This document shows positions 17,040 through 26,685 of a stretch of DNA of 64,000 nucleotides, in pieces. Positions within the stretch are counted from its first letter, which is position 1. Each line of letters begins with the position of its first letter. Source of the DNA: Marivivens donghaensis (GTDB lineage: Bacteria > Pseudomonadota > Alphaproteobacteria > Rhodobacterales > Rhodobacteraceae); NCBI RefSeq assembly GCF_030410045.1, contig NZ_JAUFRA010000001.1, forward strand, positions 1-64,000, read 5' to 3'. Below the pieces are notes generated by a model. The model did not search any database. It saw only the letters and a program-made list of their open reading frames with translations, and was not told where the DNA came from. The translations under genes and the position numbers were made by a program.

Positions 17040-20013
17040 ACCAACCGATAAGCCTCGCATTTTTGGCCTGCCCCCCGGGGTGGATTTCGCGAACTCCCTG
17101 ACCAAAGGCGTGATGGAGCGTCTGCGGGGGATGCCGCCCGAAGAGGTTGCCAAGGTTGAGATTTTCCTGAACACACGTCGCATGCAGCGTCGTATGCGCG
17201 AGGTGTTCGACAATGGTCCTGCGGGACTGTTGCCACGACTGCGGCTGGTCACTGATCTCGCCCGCGATCCTGTGGCAATAGACGTGCCGCCACCCGTTGC
17301 TAGCCTGCGTCGTCGGTTGGAGTTGGCACCGTTGGTCGGCGCTTTGTTGGACAGTCAGCCTGATTTGGCGCCTCGCTCGGTGCTCTATGCGCTCTCGGAC
17401 AGCCTCGCCAAACTGATGGACGAAATGCACGGCGAAGGCGTTGATCCGCAGACAGTGCTAGACCTCGACGTGACTGATAGGTCGGGCCATTGGGCGCGTA
17501 CCCAAGAGTTCATCGGCATCGTTCTAAGGTACTTCGATTTTGCCCAAGAACCACCCGACGTAGAAGCCCGCCAACGCATGGTGATCGAACGCCTCATTGC
17601 ACGCTGGTCTGACAAGCCCCCGACGCACCCGATCATTATCGCGGGTTCGACAGGCTCGCGTGGCGCAACTGCGATGTTGATGGAGGCCGTATCACGCCTG
17701 CCCCAAGGCGCGGTGATCCTCCCCGGTGTGGATTACGATATGCCCCCCGCAATCTGGGACGCCATGACCGACCGGCGACGGTTTGAGGACCATCCCCAGT
17801 ACCGCTTTAAACTGCTGATGGAGCGGCTAGACCTTTCGATTTCGGACATCCCCTGTTGGGACTCGACCGAAGTGTTTAGCGCAGCGCGTAATCGGGTGAT
17901 TTCGCTATCGCTGCGCCCTGCCCCTGTGACCGATCAATGGCTGACTGACGGCAAAGAGTTGGGCGATCTGCCCAGCGCGATGGAAAACGTGACCTTGGTC
18001 GAGGCACCCTCCCCCAGATCAGAGGCCGAAACGATTGCCCTAAGGCTCCGCGCTGCGATGGACGAAGGGATCACAGCCGCACTGATCACACCCGACCGAA
18101 TGCTCACCCGTCAGGTGGCTGCGGCATTGGATCGCTGGAACGTCGTTCCAGATGACTCTGCGGGTCAACCACTACACCTCTCTGCACCGGGGCGTTTGCT
18201 GCGTCAGGTCGCTGGTTTGCGGGTCGATCAGATCACGGGCGAAAGCCTCCTCGCGCTGTTGAAACATCCGCTGGTGTCATCGGGTGGGAACCGTGGTGAT
18301 CACGTCCGTCTAACGAACGAACTAGAGCTCTCAATTCGGAAGAAAGGTCCAGCCTATCCAACCGGTGCCGACCTGCGCGGGTGGGCAGAAAAGGACGCTC
18401 AGAAAGACTGGGCCGAATGGATCGCAGGGTTGCTCGATCAAATCCATAGCGGGCCAAAGCCTGACGATGATCTGCCGCTACCCGACCACGTAGCGCAGCA
18501 TCTCGCACTGACCGAAGCCTTTGCCACTGGCCCGATGGCTGGCGAAAGTGGTCTCTGGGACGAGGCTGCTGGTCGTTTGGCTAAGGCGGTGATGGCTGAT
18601 CTTACACTGCACGCCGAACACGGTGGTGCGCTGTCGGCGCGTGACTATAGCGGGATCGTTGGGTCAATTTTGTCTGGCGCCGAAGTCCGCAATCCCGACA
18701 TCAGCCACCCAAACATTCTGTTTTGGGGGACACTAGAAGCCCGTGTTCAAAGCGCCGACTTGGTGATTTTGGGCGGAATGAACGATGGTACATGGCCTGA
18801 AACGCCAACGCCTGATCCGTGGTTGAACAGGGATATGCGGCTGAAATCGGGTCTATTACTGCCTGAACGCCGCATTGGTCTGTCCGCGCACGACTATCAG
18901 CAAGCCATCGCAGCCAAGGAAGTCTGGATCACCCGTGCAGCGCGATCCGAGGAAGCCCAGACTGTGCCATCCCGCTGGGTGAACCGATTGACCAACCTGC
19001 TCGACGGTCTTACGGATCAGTCTGGACCCGAGGCGCTAAAGGCGATGCGAGAGCGCGGGTCGAAGTGGATCAAAACCGCCGAAGCCATCAGCGCGGCCGA
19101 GAAACCGCGCGGCACTCCTGCGCCCCGCCCATCGCCCTGCCCGCCTATCGAGGCTCGGCCCAAAGAACTGTCCGTCACGCAAATCCAAACGCTGATCCGC
19201 GATCCATATGCAATCTACGCGAAAAAGGTGCTTGGGCTTTATGCGCTGAACCCTCTGGTCCCGACGGCGGATGCCCCGTTGCGCGGTAACATCATCCACG
19301 ACGTCCTGCAGAAGTTCATAAGCGAGGATCATGATCCCGCCACTCCTGCGGCGCGTGATCGTTTGATGCAACTCACCAAAGACGAACTAGAGGCGCAATG
19401 TCCTTGGCCCGCAACGCGGCGGCTCTGGTATGCGCGGATGGACAGCGCCGCGGATTGGTTCCTCTCGACCGAAGTTGACCGTCGGAAACGTGGTGCGCCA
19501 GCCAAGCTCGAAGCGTGGGGGGAAATCACCCTCCCTGACCTCGACTTCAAACTCAAAGGCAAGGCGGACCGTATTGATAAGACTGACGACGGTCGGGTCA
19601 TCCTTTACGATTACAAGACGGGCACCCCGCCGAGCGAGAAACAGCAGCTCTACTTTGACAAGCAGCTTATCCTTGAGGCGGCCATGGTTGCGCTGGGCGC
19701 GTTCAATGACATTGGCCGCAAAGAGGCCTTGGATGCGGAATTCATCCCAATCAAAGCGGGCGCAAAATCGGTGCGTGCGCCCATTCTGACGGATGCCTCC
19801 CCGAAGAAGCGCAAAGATGCGATAGAGGATCTGTCCGTCGATGATGAATGGATGAAGTTCCAACTCCTGATCAAAGCCTGGACCGATCCGGCGCGGGGCT
19901 ACACGGCGATGATGGCCGCCGAAACCTCGGCCTATGGCAGCGATTACGATCACCTCGCGCGATATGGTGAATGGAACCTGAGCCAAGCCCCCAAAGCGGA
20001 GGTTCTGAAATGA
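17029..20013 (+). CDS. addB: double-strand break repair protein AddB
   Basis: Nuclease/helicase-like subunit of AddAB, the alphaproteobacterial counterpart of RecBCD that resects DNA double-strand breaks and loads RecA. At 994 residues it is normal length for this lineage. An inactivated helicase-like core occupies the first two thirds. A C-terminal PD-(D/E)xK nuclease is visible as GKADRIDKTDDGRVILYDYKTG (split here: GKADRID then YDYKTG). Three adjacent starts exist (GTG 17026, ATG 17029, ATG 17032); GAAGGGA at 17013-17019 favours 17029. It overlaps murU upstream and addA downstream (ATGA). Confidence 0.94.
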   Translation: MMFEPTDKPRIFGLPPGVDFANSLTKGVMERLRGMPPEEVAKVEIFLNTRRMQRRMREVFDNGPAGLLPRLRLVTDLARDPVAIDVPPPVASLRRRLELAPLVGALLDSQPDLAPRSVLYALSDSLAKLMDEMHGEGVDPQTVLDLDVTDRSGHWARTQEFIGIVLRYFDFAQEPPDVEARQRMVIERLIARWSDKPPTHPIIIAGSTGSRGATAMLMEAVSRLPQGAVILPGVDYDMPPAIWDAMTDRRRFEDHPQYRFKLLMERLDLSISDIPCWDSTEVFSAARNRVISLSLRPAPVTDQWLTDGKELGDLPSAMENVTLVEAPSPRSEAETIALRLRAAMDEGITAALITPDRMLTRQVAAALDRWNVVPDDSAGQPLHLSAPGRLLRQVAGLRVDQITGESLLALLKHPLVSSGGNRGDHVRLTNELELSIRKKGPAYPTGADLRGWAEKDAQKDWAEWIAGLLDQIHSGPKPDDDLPLPDHVAQHLALTEAFATGPMAGESGLWDEAAGRLAKAVMADLTLHAEHGGALSARDYSGIVGSILSGAEVRNPDISHPNILFWGTLEARVQSADLVILGGMNDGTWPETPTPDPWLNRDMRLKSGLLLPERRIGLSAHDYQQAIAAKEVWITRAARSEEAQTVPSRWVNRLTNLLDGLTDQSGPEALKAMRERGSKWIKTAEAISAAEKPRGTPAPRPSPCPPIEARPKELSVTQIQTLIRDPYAIYAKKVLGLYALNPLVPTADAPLRGNIIHDVLQKFISEDHDPATPAARDRLMQLTKDELEAQCPWPATRRLWYARMDSAADWFLSTEVDRRKRGAPAKLEAWGEITLPDLDFKLKGKADRIDKTDDGRVILYDYKTGTPPSEKQQLYFDKQLILEAAMVALGAFNDIGRKEALDAEFIPIKAGAKSVRAPILTDASPKKRKDAIEDLSVDDEWMKFQLLIKAWTDPARGYTAMMAAETSAYGSDYDHLARYGEWNLSQAPKAEVLK

Positions 20014-23000
20014 AGGATGACGCAACACTCCGCCAAATTGCCGCCGCCAATCCACGGGCATCGACTTGGGTTTCGGCAAACGCTGGGTCGGGCAAAACAC
20101 GGGTTCTGACGGACCGCGTGGCGCGGCTGCTCCTCGACAAGGTCGATCCCTCGCATATTCTGTGTCTGACCTACACCAAGGCCGCTGCGGCTGAGATGCA
20201 GAACCGTCTGTTCAAGCGCCTCGGCGAATGGGCAATGATGCCCGACGACAAGCTGCGGCAGGACTTACTCGATATGGGTGTCGAAGGCGGCCTAACGACC
20301 GAAGAGCTCGCCGATGCTCGTCGTCTGTTTGCGACCGCGATCGAAGTTCCGGGTGGGCTCCGTATCCAGACAATTCACTCGTTTTGTTCGTCGATCCTGC
20401 GCCGCTTCCCGCTAGAGGCTTCCGTCTCTCCGCAGTTTGCTGAGATGGAAGATCGCGCGGCAGAGCTATTGCGCGCCGAGGTCCTCGATCAAATCGCAGA
20501 AGGCCCAGACGCCCATGTTATCGACGCCGTGGCCAAGCACGTATCCGACGATCAGCTGATGGCACTGGCCAAGGATGTGCTGCGGTTCAAGGACGACTTT
20601 CAACGTGATGTGACCCGTGATGATCTGGCGGTTGGGTTTGGCTTGCCTGCAGGCGCACAGCCATCTGACGCGATCTCAATCGCACTGATCGGAGGCGAAG
20701 ATGCGCTTGCGGAAGAGATCGTTCAATGCGCGGCTTCAACGACCGATACCTACAAGAAATTCGCAGCGACGCTGAAGTCGCTCGATTACAAAAATCCTGA
20801 TTTTGCCCTGCTTTCGACCCTGTTTTCTGAATTCCTATACACGGGAAAGAATACCTCAAAGTCGGTCAACTACCCACAATCAAATCACACAAAAGCGGTC
20901 GACGCTTTCGCCCCCGTGATCGACGATCTTCATGCGTGGATGGATCGAACGGCCGCTGCCTTCCAACACCTCAAGGCCTGTGCTGCGCTCGACCGCACCA
21001 TGCTCCTCTACGATTTTGCGAAGGTATTCATTCCTGCCTATGAGAACCGCAAGGTTCAGCGTGGCTTGCTCGATTTCGACGATCTCATCCTGAAAACGCG
21101 TGACCTTTTGAAACGCTCGGAAGTGGCGGAATGGGTGTTGTTCAAACTGGACGGCGGGATTGACCACATTCTGGTGGACGAGGCCCAAGACACCAGCCCA
21201 GCGCAATGGGATGTGGTTAAGGCACTAGCGGGTGAATTTGCCGCTGGCGAAGGCGCGCGCGCCGATCAACAACGCACCATTTTCGTGGTTGGTGATAAAA
21301 AGCAGTCGATCTATTCGTTCCAAGGCGCGGACCCCGAGAAATTCGACGATATGCGCCTGTATTTTGATGCGGCACTCGAAAATACAGAAACGCCGCTGAT
21401 CACGACAGAGCTTCAGTTTTCGTTCCGTTCCTCTCACGCGATCCTATCGTTCGTGGACCATGCATTCACTGGCGATTTGGCCGAAGGTCTTAGCGATGAG
21501 GTGATCCACAGCGCCTTTAAGTCCGAGATGCCGGGGCGCGTCGATCTCTGGCCGTTTATCGAGAAAACCGAGAAGCCTGAAAAGAACGATTGGCACGATC
21601 CGCATGACCTCGTCAGTGATGAAGAGGCCGATGTTCAGCTGTCTCAACGCATCGCACAGAATATTAAGGTGATGCTGGATACAGAGACTATTCCGGCGGA
21701 AAATGGAAAAACGGGCACCTATCATCGGCGCCCAGTGCGGCCTGGCGACATCCTGATCCTTGTCCAGCGGCGCAAGACTTTGTTCAACGAAATCATCCGT
21801 GCGTGTAAGGATCTGAACCTGCCAATTGCCGGCGCTGACCGATTGATCCTGAACGATCAGTTGGCGGTTAAGGATATCCTCGCGCTCCTGCGCTTTATCG
21901 CCTTGGCAGAGGACGATCTGTCCCTCGCCGCTGCCCTTAAATCGCCGCTGTTTGGGTGGTCTGAACAGGACCTCTTTACCCTCGCCTATGGTCGTAGCCG
22001 CGACCTATGGGCAGCGTTGCGCGACCAAACCGAACAGCACGGAAAAACGCTCGCCGTCCTGCATGATTTACGGAACCGCGCTGACTTTTTGCGGCCCTAT
22101 GATCTGATCGAACGCATTCTAACCCGCCACGGCGGGCGCAAAGCGCTCGTTCGGCAATTAGGGGCCGAGGCTGAGGACGCCATCGACGCGCTCTTGTCTC
22201 AGGCGCTATCTTACGAACAAGGCACGGTGCCGAGCCTCACAGGGTTCCTGCATTGGATGGAAGCCGAAGACGTCACCTTGAAACGGCAAATGGACGGCGA
22301 CAGCGACGAAATCCGCGTGATGACCGTTCACGGGTCCAAAGGCCTCGAAGCCCCGATTGTGATCCTGCCTGAAACGCAGACGCGAGACGTCAAAGCGCGT
22401 GGCAGTATTCTGAAATCTGAGGTTGGACCCATTTGGAGGCCGCTGAGCGAGGAAACGCCAGAGGCGATCGCTCCCCTGATCGACGACGCAAAAGCTGCCG
22501 AAATCCGTGAACGTCGACGGCTTCTCTATGTGGCGCTAACGCGGGCAGAAAAGTGGCTCATTCTTTGTGGCGCTGGTGATGTCAAAGACAACACAGAGGC
22601 ATGGTATGACATCGTTGGTTCAGCGATGGAGCATATGGGCGCTGAGACGGTGCCATTCGGTGGAATGGATATTCTCCGCTATTCTGTTCACGATTGGAGC
22701 GGTTTGGAACTTAATTCTAAACCCGAGGAACCTAAAGCAACCATCACTATTCCTAATTTACCAGTCGTCGACGCACCCCCACAACGCGCCTCAACGATTT
22801 CTCCGTCTGATTTGGGCGGGGCGAAAGCGCTCGCAGGGGAAATCATAGACGGGGATAAAGAAGTGGCGCTTGCCCGCGGTCGCATGGTTCACATGCTGCT
22901 CGAACATCTGCCGAGCCACCCCGAATCTGAACGCCCTCGGATCGGTCAGGCGCTTATGTCAGGCGATGAGGACATTGGTTTAGTCGAGGATCGCGATAAA

Positions 23001-23378
23001 CTTCTCAATGATGTGATTGCAATGTTGGGCAATCCCGATTTGGCCACCGTTTTTGCGTCCGATACGTTGGCTGAGGTTGAAATCACTGCTGACCTAGCTG
23101 AACTTGGCGGGCGGATTCATGGCGCAATCGACAGGCTGATCATTTCCAAAGAACGCGTAACCTGCGTGGATTTCAAAACAAATCGCATCGTGCCCGAACA
23201 GCCCGAGCAAACCCCCGAAGGTGTCCTGCGCCAAATGGGGGCCTATCACGCGGCTCTATCGCAGATTTATCCTGATCGTCAGATAGACTGCTCGATCCTA
23301 TGGACGGCGACAGGAAAACTGATGAATTTGCCATCTGAAATTGTCATGGCGGCGTTGCGTCGCGCCGCTACGCCTTGA
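20010..23378 (+). CDS. addA: double-strand break repair helicase AddA
   Basis: UvrD-type helicase and nuclease subunit of AddAB, 1122 residues. Motif I is SANAGSGKTRVLTDRV near residue 23, motif Ia is LTYTKAAAAEM, motif II is ILVDEAQDTS, and motif III is VGDKKQSIYSFQGA. Motif V/VI regions include VMTVHGSKGLEAP and RRRLLYVALTRA. The C-terminal RecB-like nuclease shows GRIHGAIDRL and CVDFKTNR. ATG at 20010 follows GGAGG and overlaps the addB stop; the longer frame from 19971 lies inside addB. Confidence 0.97.
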   Translation: MKDDATLRQIAAANPRASTWVSANAGSGKTRVLTDRVARLLLDKVDPSHILCLTYTKAAAAEMQNRLFKRLGEWAMMPDDKLRQDLLDMGVEGGLTTEELADARRLFATAIEVPGGLRIQTIHSFCSSILRRFPLEASVSPQFAEMEDRAAELLRAEVLDQIAEGPDAHVIDAVAKHVSDDQLMALAKDVLRFKDDFQRDVTRDDLAVGFGLPAGAQPSDAISIALIGGEDALAEEIVQCAASTTDTYKKFAATLKSLDYKNPDFALLSTLFSEFLYTGKNTSKSVNYPQSNHTKAVDAFAPVIDDLHAWMDRTAAAFQHLKACAALDRTMLLYDFAKVFIPAYENRKVQRGLLDFDDLILKTRDLLKRSEVAEWVLFKLDGGIDHILVDEAQDTSPAQWDVVKALAGEFAAGEGARADQQRTIFVVGDKKQSIYSFQGADPEKFDDMRLYFDAALENTETPLITTELQFSFRSSHAILSFVDHAFTGDLAEGLSDEVIHSAFKSEMPGRVDLWPFIEKTEKPEKNDWHDPHDLVSDEEADVQLSQRIAQNIKVMLDTETIPAENGKTGTYHRRPVRPGDILILVQRRKTLFNEIIRACKDLNLPIAGADRLILNDQLAVKDILALLRFIALAEDDLSLAAALKSPLFGWSEQDLFTLAYGRSRDLWAALRDQTEQHGKTLAVLHDLRNRADFLRPYDLIERILTRHGGRKALVRQLGAEAEDAIDALLSQALSYEQGTVPSLTGFLHWMEAEDVTLKRQMDGDSDEIRVMTVHGSKGLEAPIVILPETQTRDVKARGSILKSEVGPIWRPLSEETPEAIAPLIDDAKAAEIRERRRLLYVALTRAEKWLILCGAGDVKDNTEAWYDIVGSAMEHMGAETVPFGGMDILRYSVHDWSGLELNSKPEEPKATITIPNLPVVDAPPQRASTISPSDLGGAKALAGEIIDGDKEVALARGRMVHMLLEHLPSHPESERPRIGQALMSGDEDIGLVEDRDKLLNDVIAMLGNPDLATVFASDTLAEVEITADLAELGGRIHGAIDRLIISKERVTCVDFKTNRIVPEQPEQTPEGVLRQMGAYHAALSQIYPDRQIDCSILWTATGKLMNLPSEIVMAALRRAATP

Positions 23379-23431
23379 CCATCTGTTGGGGTCTGCATAC
23401 CTTCTGCCCCGACATCCTGTAGGAGAGACAA

Positions 23432-23752
23432 ATGGCCACCGTAGCTGTCACCGATGCAACTTTTGACGCCGAAGTGCGTCAGTCCGATATTCCCGTCGTC
23501 GTAGACTTCTGGGCTGAATGGTGTGGCCCGTGCCGCATGATCGGCCCCGCTCTCGAAGAGCTGTCTGCTGAAATGGACGGTAAAGTTAAGATCGTCAAAG
23601 TGAACGTAGACGAAAACCCGAATTCCCCTGCTCAGCTGGGTGTGCGCGGTATTCCGGCTCTGTTCGTTTTCAAAGGCGGCGAAGTTGTCGCCAACAAAGC
23701 AGGCGCTGCACCGAAAGCAGCATTGCAGGCTTGGATCGAAGACTCGATCTAA
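23432..23752 (+). CDS. trxA: thioredoxin 1
   Basis: Cytoplasmic disulfide reductase of 106 residues. The active site is Trp30-Cys31-Gly-Pro-Cys34, followed by the conserved cis-proline in GIPALFVFKGG. An AGGAGAG ribosome binding site precedes ATG 23432. It lies 53 bp after addA in the same direction and is followed by a strong terminator, so it probably closes this transcription unit. Confidence 0.98.
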   Translation: MATVAVTDATFDAEVRQSDIPVVVDFWAEWCGPCRMIGPALEELSAEMDGKVKIVKVNVDENPNSPAQLGVRGIPALFVFKGGEVVANKAGAAPKAALQAWIEDSI

Positions 23753-23773
23753 TCGGGCCACCCTATCCTTTCG

Positions 23774-23800
23774 AAAGGGCGCCCTAACCGGCGCCCTTTT
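23774..23800 (+). terminator. rho-independent terminator after trxA
   Basis: AAAGGGCGCC (23774-23783) pairs perfectly with GGCGCCCTTT (23790-23799) across a 6-base loop, with the T run forming the end of the stem. It lies 22 bp after the trxA stop. Confidence 0.88.
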
Positions 23801-23862
23801 GCGTTGCTCTTGTTCCGATGCGCCCTGCCCGCCATATAGGAACAAACGACAGGAGGCCCGAT

Positions 23863-24420
23863 ATGGCAGAGAGCGAATTCCCCGGATGGCACGGCACGAC
23901 GATTATCGGTGTGCGCAAAGGCGGCGAGGTTGTCGTTGCGGGCGATGGTCAGGTCAGCCTCGGTCAAACCGTGATCAAAGGCACCGCGCGTAAAGTGCGC
24001 CGTTTGTCCCCCGGGGGTCAGGACGTTGTCTGTGGCTTTGCTGGATCAACAGCGGACGCGTTTACCCTGCTGGAACGGCTTGAGAAAAAACTAGAGGCGG
24101 CACCCGGTCAATTGATGCGCGCCAGCGTGGACCTCGCCAAAGATTGGCGGACGGACAAATACCTCCAGAAACTCGAAGCGATGCTGATTGTCACGGACGG
24201 TAAGGATTTGTTCGTGATCACGGGAGCAGGTGACGTTCTGGAACCAGAGCACAACGTTGCTGCGATTGGCTCTGGCGGGAACTTTGCCCTCGCTGCAGCA
24301 CGCGCGATGATGGACACTGATAAGGATGCAGAGACTGTTGCACGAGATGCGATGGCGATTGCAGCAGACATTTGTGTTTATACCAACGGCAAACTGACCG
24401 TCGAAAAAATCAAAGCCTAA
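23863..24420 (+). CDS. hslV: ATP-dependent protease HslUV, peptidase subunit
   Basis: Proteasome-like threonine peptidase of 185 residues that forms a double hexamer capped by the HslU ATPase. The catalytic threonine is not at position 2: the protein begins MAESEFPGWHG then TTIIGVR, so an 11-residue propeptide must be removed to free Thr12. This is known for alphaproteobacterial HslV. Conserved GDGQVSLG and GSGGNFALAAA follow. ATG 23863 sits after AGGAGG; the in-frame start at 23818 lacks a site. hslU lies downstream beyond an antiparallel small gene. Confidence 0.97.
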   Translation: MAESEFPGWHGTTIIGVRKGGEVVVAGDGQVSLGQTVIKGTARKVRRLSPGGQDVVCGFAGSTADAFTLLERLEKKLEAAPGQLMRASVDLAKDWRTDKYLQKLEAMLIVTDGKDLFVITGAGDVLEPEHNVAAIGSGGNFALAAARAMMDTDKDAETVARDAMAIAADICVYTNGKLTVEKIKA

Positions 24421-24675
24421 TCAGCGTTTATGAGATTTCATATAGGCCCGCAGGACAGCGTTCATGCGGGTCTGATACCCTTTTCCCCCTGATTTAAAAA
24501 ACTCCAACACGTCCCGATCGACACGCAGGGAAATGGCCTGTTTGGGTTCGGGAAGGTCGAGGGGGCTATCTTCCCAACTGGATACCTGCGGTGCGTTCTC
24601 TTCGGTTGCACGCGGACGCACTGGCGAGGTGACGCGCCGAACCATGATCTTTTTCTTCGGTAGGTTCTCGGTCAT
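24421..24675 (-). CDS. orphan BrnA-like antitoxin family protein
   Basis: Small basic protein of 84 residues with a C-terminal ribbon-helix-helix-like segment: a beta strand KQAISLRVDRDVLEFFK, then GKGYQTRMNAVLRAYMK. This matches the BrnA/COG3514 antitoxin family. No BrnT toxin gene lies beside it; its neighbours are hslV, with which it converges with no gap, and the divergent hslU. ATG 24675 follows GGAGG; a GTG 18 bases earlier is less likely. It could be a DNA-binding regulator rather than an antitoxin, and the shared 112-bp region with hslU would be an obvious target. Confidence 0.75.
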   Translation of the reverse strand: MTENLPKKKIMVRRVTSPVRPRATEENAPQVSSWEDSPLDLPEPKQAISLRVDRDVLEFFKSGGKGYQTRMNAVLRAYMKSHKR

Positions 24676-24787
24676 CTTTCGTCCTCCGATCACAGGTTAT
24701 CACGTATATATACAAATCCAACACGACAGTGCGGGTTGGTTTTTGCCGCTCAGATGCCTAGATCGGAAGTGTTGAAAAGAGGACAGC

Positions 24788-26089
24788 ATGACAGACCTTA
24801 CCCCGCGCGAGATCGTATCCGAGCTTGATCGTTTTATTATCGGCCAGAATGAGGCCAAACGCGCCGTTGCCGTTGCGCTTCGCAACCGTTGGCGCCGCAA
24901 ACAATTGGGCGATGATCTGCGCGATGAGGTCTACCCAAAGAACATCCTGATGATTGGACCGACTGGTGTTGGCAAAACGGAGATTAGCCGCCGTCTGGCA
25001 AAACTCGCCCGCGCCCCGTTCATTAAGGTCGAAGCCACAAAATTCACCGAAGTCGGTTATGTAGGCCGCGATGTGGAACAGATCATCCGCGATCTGGTTG
25101 ATGTTGCGATCCTGCAAACCCGTGAATTCATGCGCGAGGACGTTCGGGCAAACGCGCAGCGCGCCGCCGAAGAGCGCGTGATCGACGCGATTGCAGGGAC
25201 CGAGGCTCGCGATGGCACTCGCGAGGCGTTCCGCCGCAAGCTCCGCTCGGGCGAGTTGGATCAAACCGTTATTGAGTTGGAAATTCAGGACACATCAAAC
25301 CCGATGGGTGGTTTTGAAATCCCTGGTCAGCCGCAGATGGGCGGAATGATGAACCTCGGTGATCTGTTCGGTAAGGCATTCCAACGATCGGTGAAGAAAA
25401 AGCTCACCGTGGCTGAGAGCTATGATGTTCTGGTTTCGGAAGAAGCGGACAAACTTCTCGACGACGAACTGGTTAAGAAGACCGCGATTGAAGCCGTTGA
25501 GCAAAGCGGCATCGTGTTCTTGGACGAAATCGATAAGGTGTGCGCCCGTGCAGACGCGCGTGGTGCTGATGTGAGCCGCGAAGGCGTGCAGCGCGACCTG
25601 CTTCCATTGATCGAAGGCACGACAGTGTCGACCAAGAACGGTCCCGTTAAGACCGACCACATCCTGTTCATCGCGTCGGGTGCGTTCCACGTCGCGAAAC
25701 CGTCGGACCTACTGCCGGAATTGCAAGGCCGTTTGCCGATCCGCGTCGAATTGAATGACCTGACCGAAGGCGACTTCGTTCGTATTTTAACCGAAACGGA
25801 CAATGCGCTGACGCTGCAGTACTCTGCTCTGATGGGCACCGAGGACGTCACTGTCGAATTCACCGAGGATGGGATCGCAGCGATCGCAAATATCGCAGCG
25901 ACGGTCAACAAATCGGTTGAAAACATCGGTGCGCGGCGCCTCTACACCATCATTGAACGGGTATTCGAAGAACTGTCCTTCAACGCCCCAGATCGGTCGG
26001 GTGAATCCGTGAAAATCGATGCGGCCTATGTCGAAGCGAACGTCGGTGAGTTGTCACGCTCCACCGATATGAGCCGGTACGTGCTGTAA
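24788..26089 (+). CDS. hslU: ATP-dependent protease HslUV, ATPase subunit
   Basis: AAA+ unfoldase of 433 residues that feeds substrates to HslV. Walker A is GPTGVGKT at 57-64. Walker B is seen in GIVFLDEIDKV, followed by the sensor/arginine-finger region LPELQGRLPIRVEL, and the family C-terminus ends SRYVL. The I-domain lies between about residues 110 and 240. It is separated from hslV by the antiparallel brnA-like gene, so the two subunits may not share one transcript. Confidence 0.97.
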   Translation: MTDLTPREIVSELDRFIIGQNEAKRAVAVALRNRWRRKQLGDDLRDEVYPKNILMIGPTGVGKTEISRRLAKLARAPFIKVEATKFTEVGYVGRDVEQIIRDLVDVAILQTREFMREDVRANAQRAAEERVIDAIAGTEARDGTREAFRRKLRSGELDQTVIELEIQDTSNPMGGFEIPGQPQMGGMMNLGDLFGKAFQRSVKKKLTVAESYDVLVSEEADKLLDDELVKKTAIEAVEQSGIVFLDEIDKVCARADARGADVSREGVQRDLLPLIEGTTVSTKNGPVKTDHILFIASGAFHVAKPSDLLPELQGRLPIRVELNDLTEGDFVRILTETDNALTLQYSALMGTEDVTVEFTEDGIAAIANIAATVNKSVENIGARRLYTIIERVFEELSFNAPDRSGESVKIDAAYVEANVGELSRSTDMSRYVL

Positions 26090-26091
26090 CC

Positions 26092-26685
26092 TTAGCGCGT
26101 ACGTCGCAGGTAAACGTAATACGCGCCATGCCCGCCGTGTTTGAGGTGGGCGGGCGTAGTCTGCAGAACCAACCGCCCCAACGGCGGCAGACGGAGCCAC
26201 TGTGGTACTTGATGCCGCAGAACGCCCATGCGCGTCGGGATCGGACCGCCTTCGTCACGATCCTTGCCTTTCCCCGTGATGACCAAGACCAGTCGATGCC
26301 CTTTTTCATGCGATGACAGGATGAAATGGGTCAGCTCGCCATGCGCCTCATGCAAGGTCATGCCGTGCAAGTCGATCCGCGAATCTGGGGAAAGTTTGCC
26401 CTTGGTCATCTTGCGGTGGGTTTTGTGGTCCATCGAAACAGGCGCAGCGGCTAGCGCCTCGTGGATCGGGGCAGCGATGTTGTGTTTGGGTTTTATATCC
26501 ACCTTTGCCCCAACTCGAAACCGAGGGATCGGCGCGGGTGCTGGAACAGGATGATGGGACGGAGCCCGAACAGGTTCATCGGGCGCAACTGTCGGGGCCT
26601 CAGATGCTAAACGCGTTGCAGTGCTAGCCACCTGATCCCAAAGAGCTTTTTCCTCAGCGGTTAGCTGACGGCGACGGCGGGCCAT
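26092..26685 (-). CDS. Smr domain protein
   Basis: Protein of 197 residues with a Pro/Ala-rich, basic N-terminal half and a C-terminal Smr (small MutS-related) domain from about residue 100. The family motifs DLHGMTLHEA, VLVITGKGKD and HGGHGAYYVYLRR are visible. Smr domains bind or nick nucleic acids; some act on collided ribosomes or branched DNA. Which applies here is not known. It is convergent with hslU (2-bp gap) and directly follows mltA on the minus strand. Confidence 0.9.
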   Translation of the reverse strand: MARRRRQLTAEEKALWDQVASTATRLASEAPTVAPDEPVRAPSHHPVPAPAPIPRFRVGAKVDIKPKHNIAAPIHEALAAAPVSMDHKTHRKMTKGKLSPDSRIDLHGMTLHEAHGELTHFILSSHEKGHRLVLVITGKGKDRDEGGPIPTRMGVLRHQVPQWLRLPPLGRLVLQTTPAHLKHGGHGAYYVYLRRTR

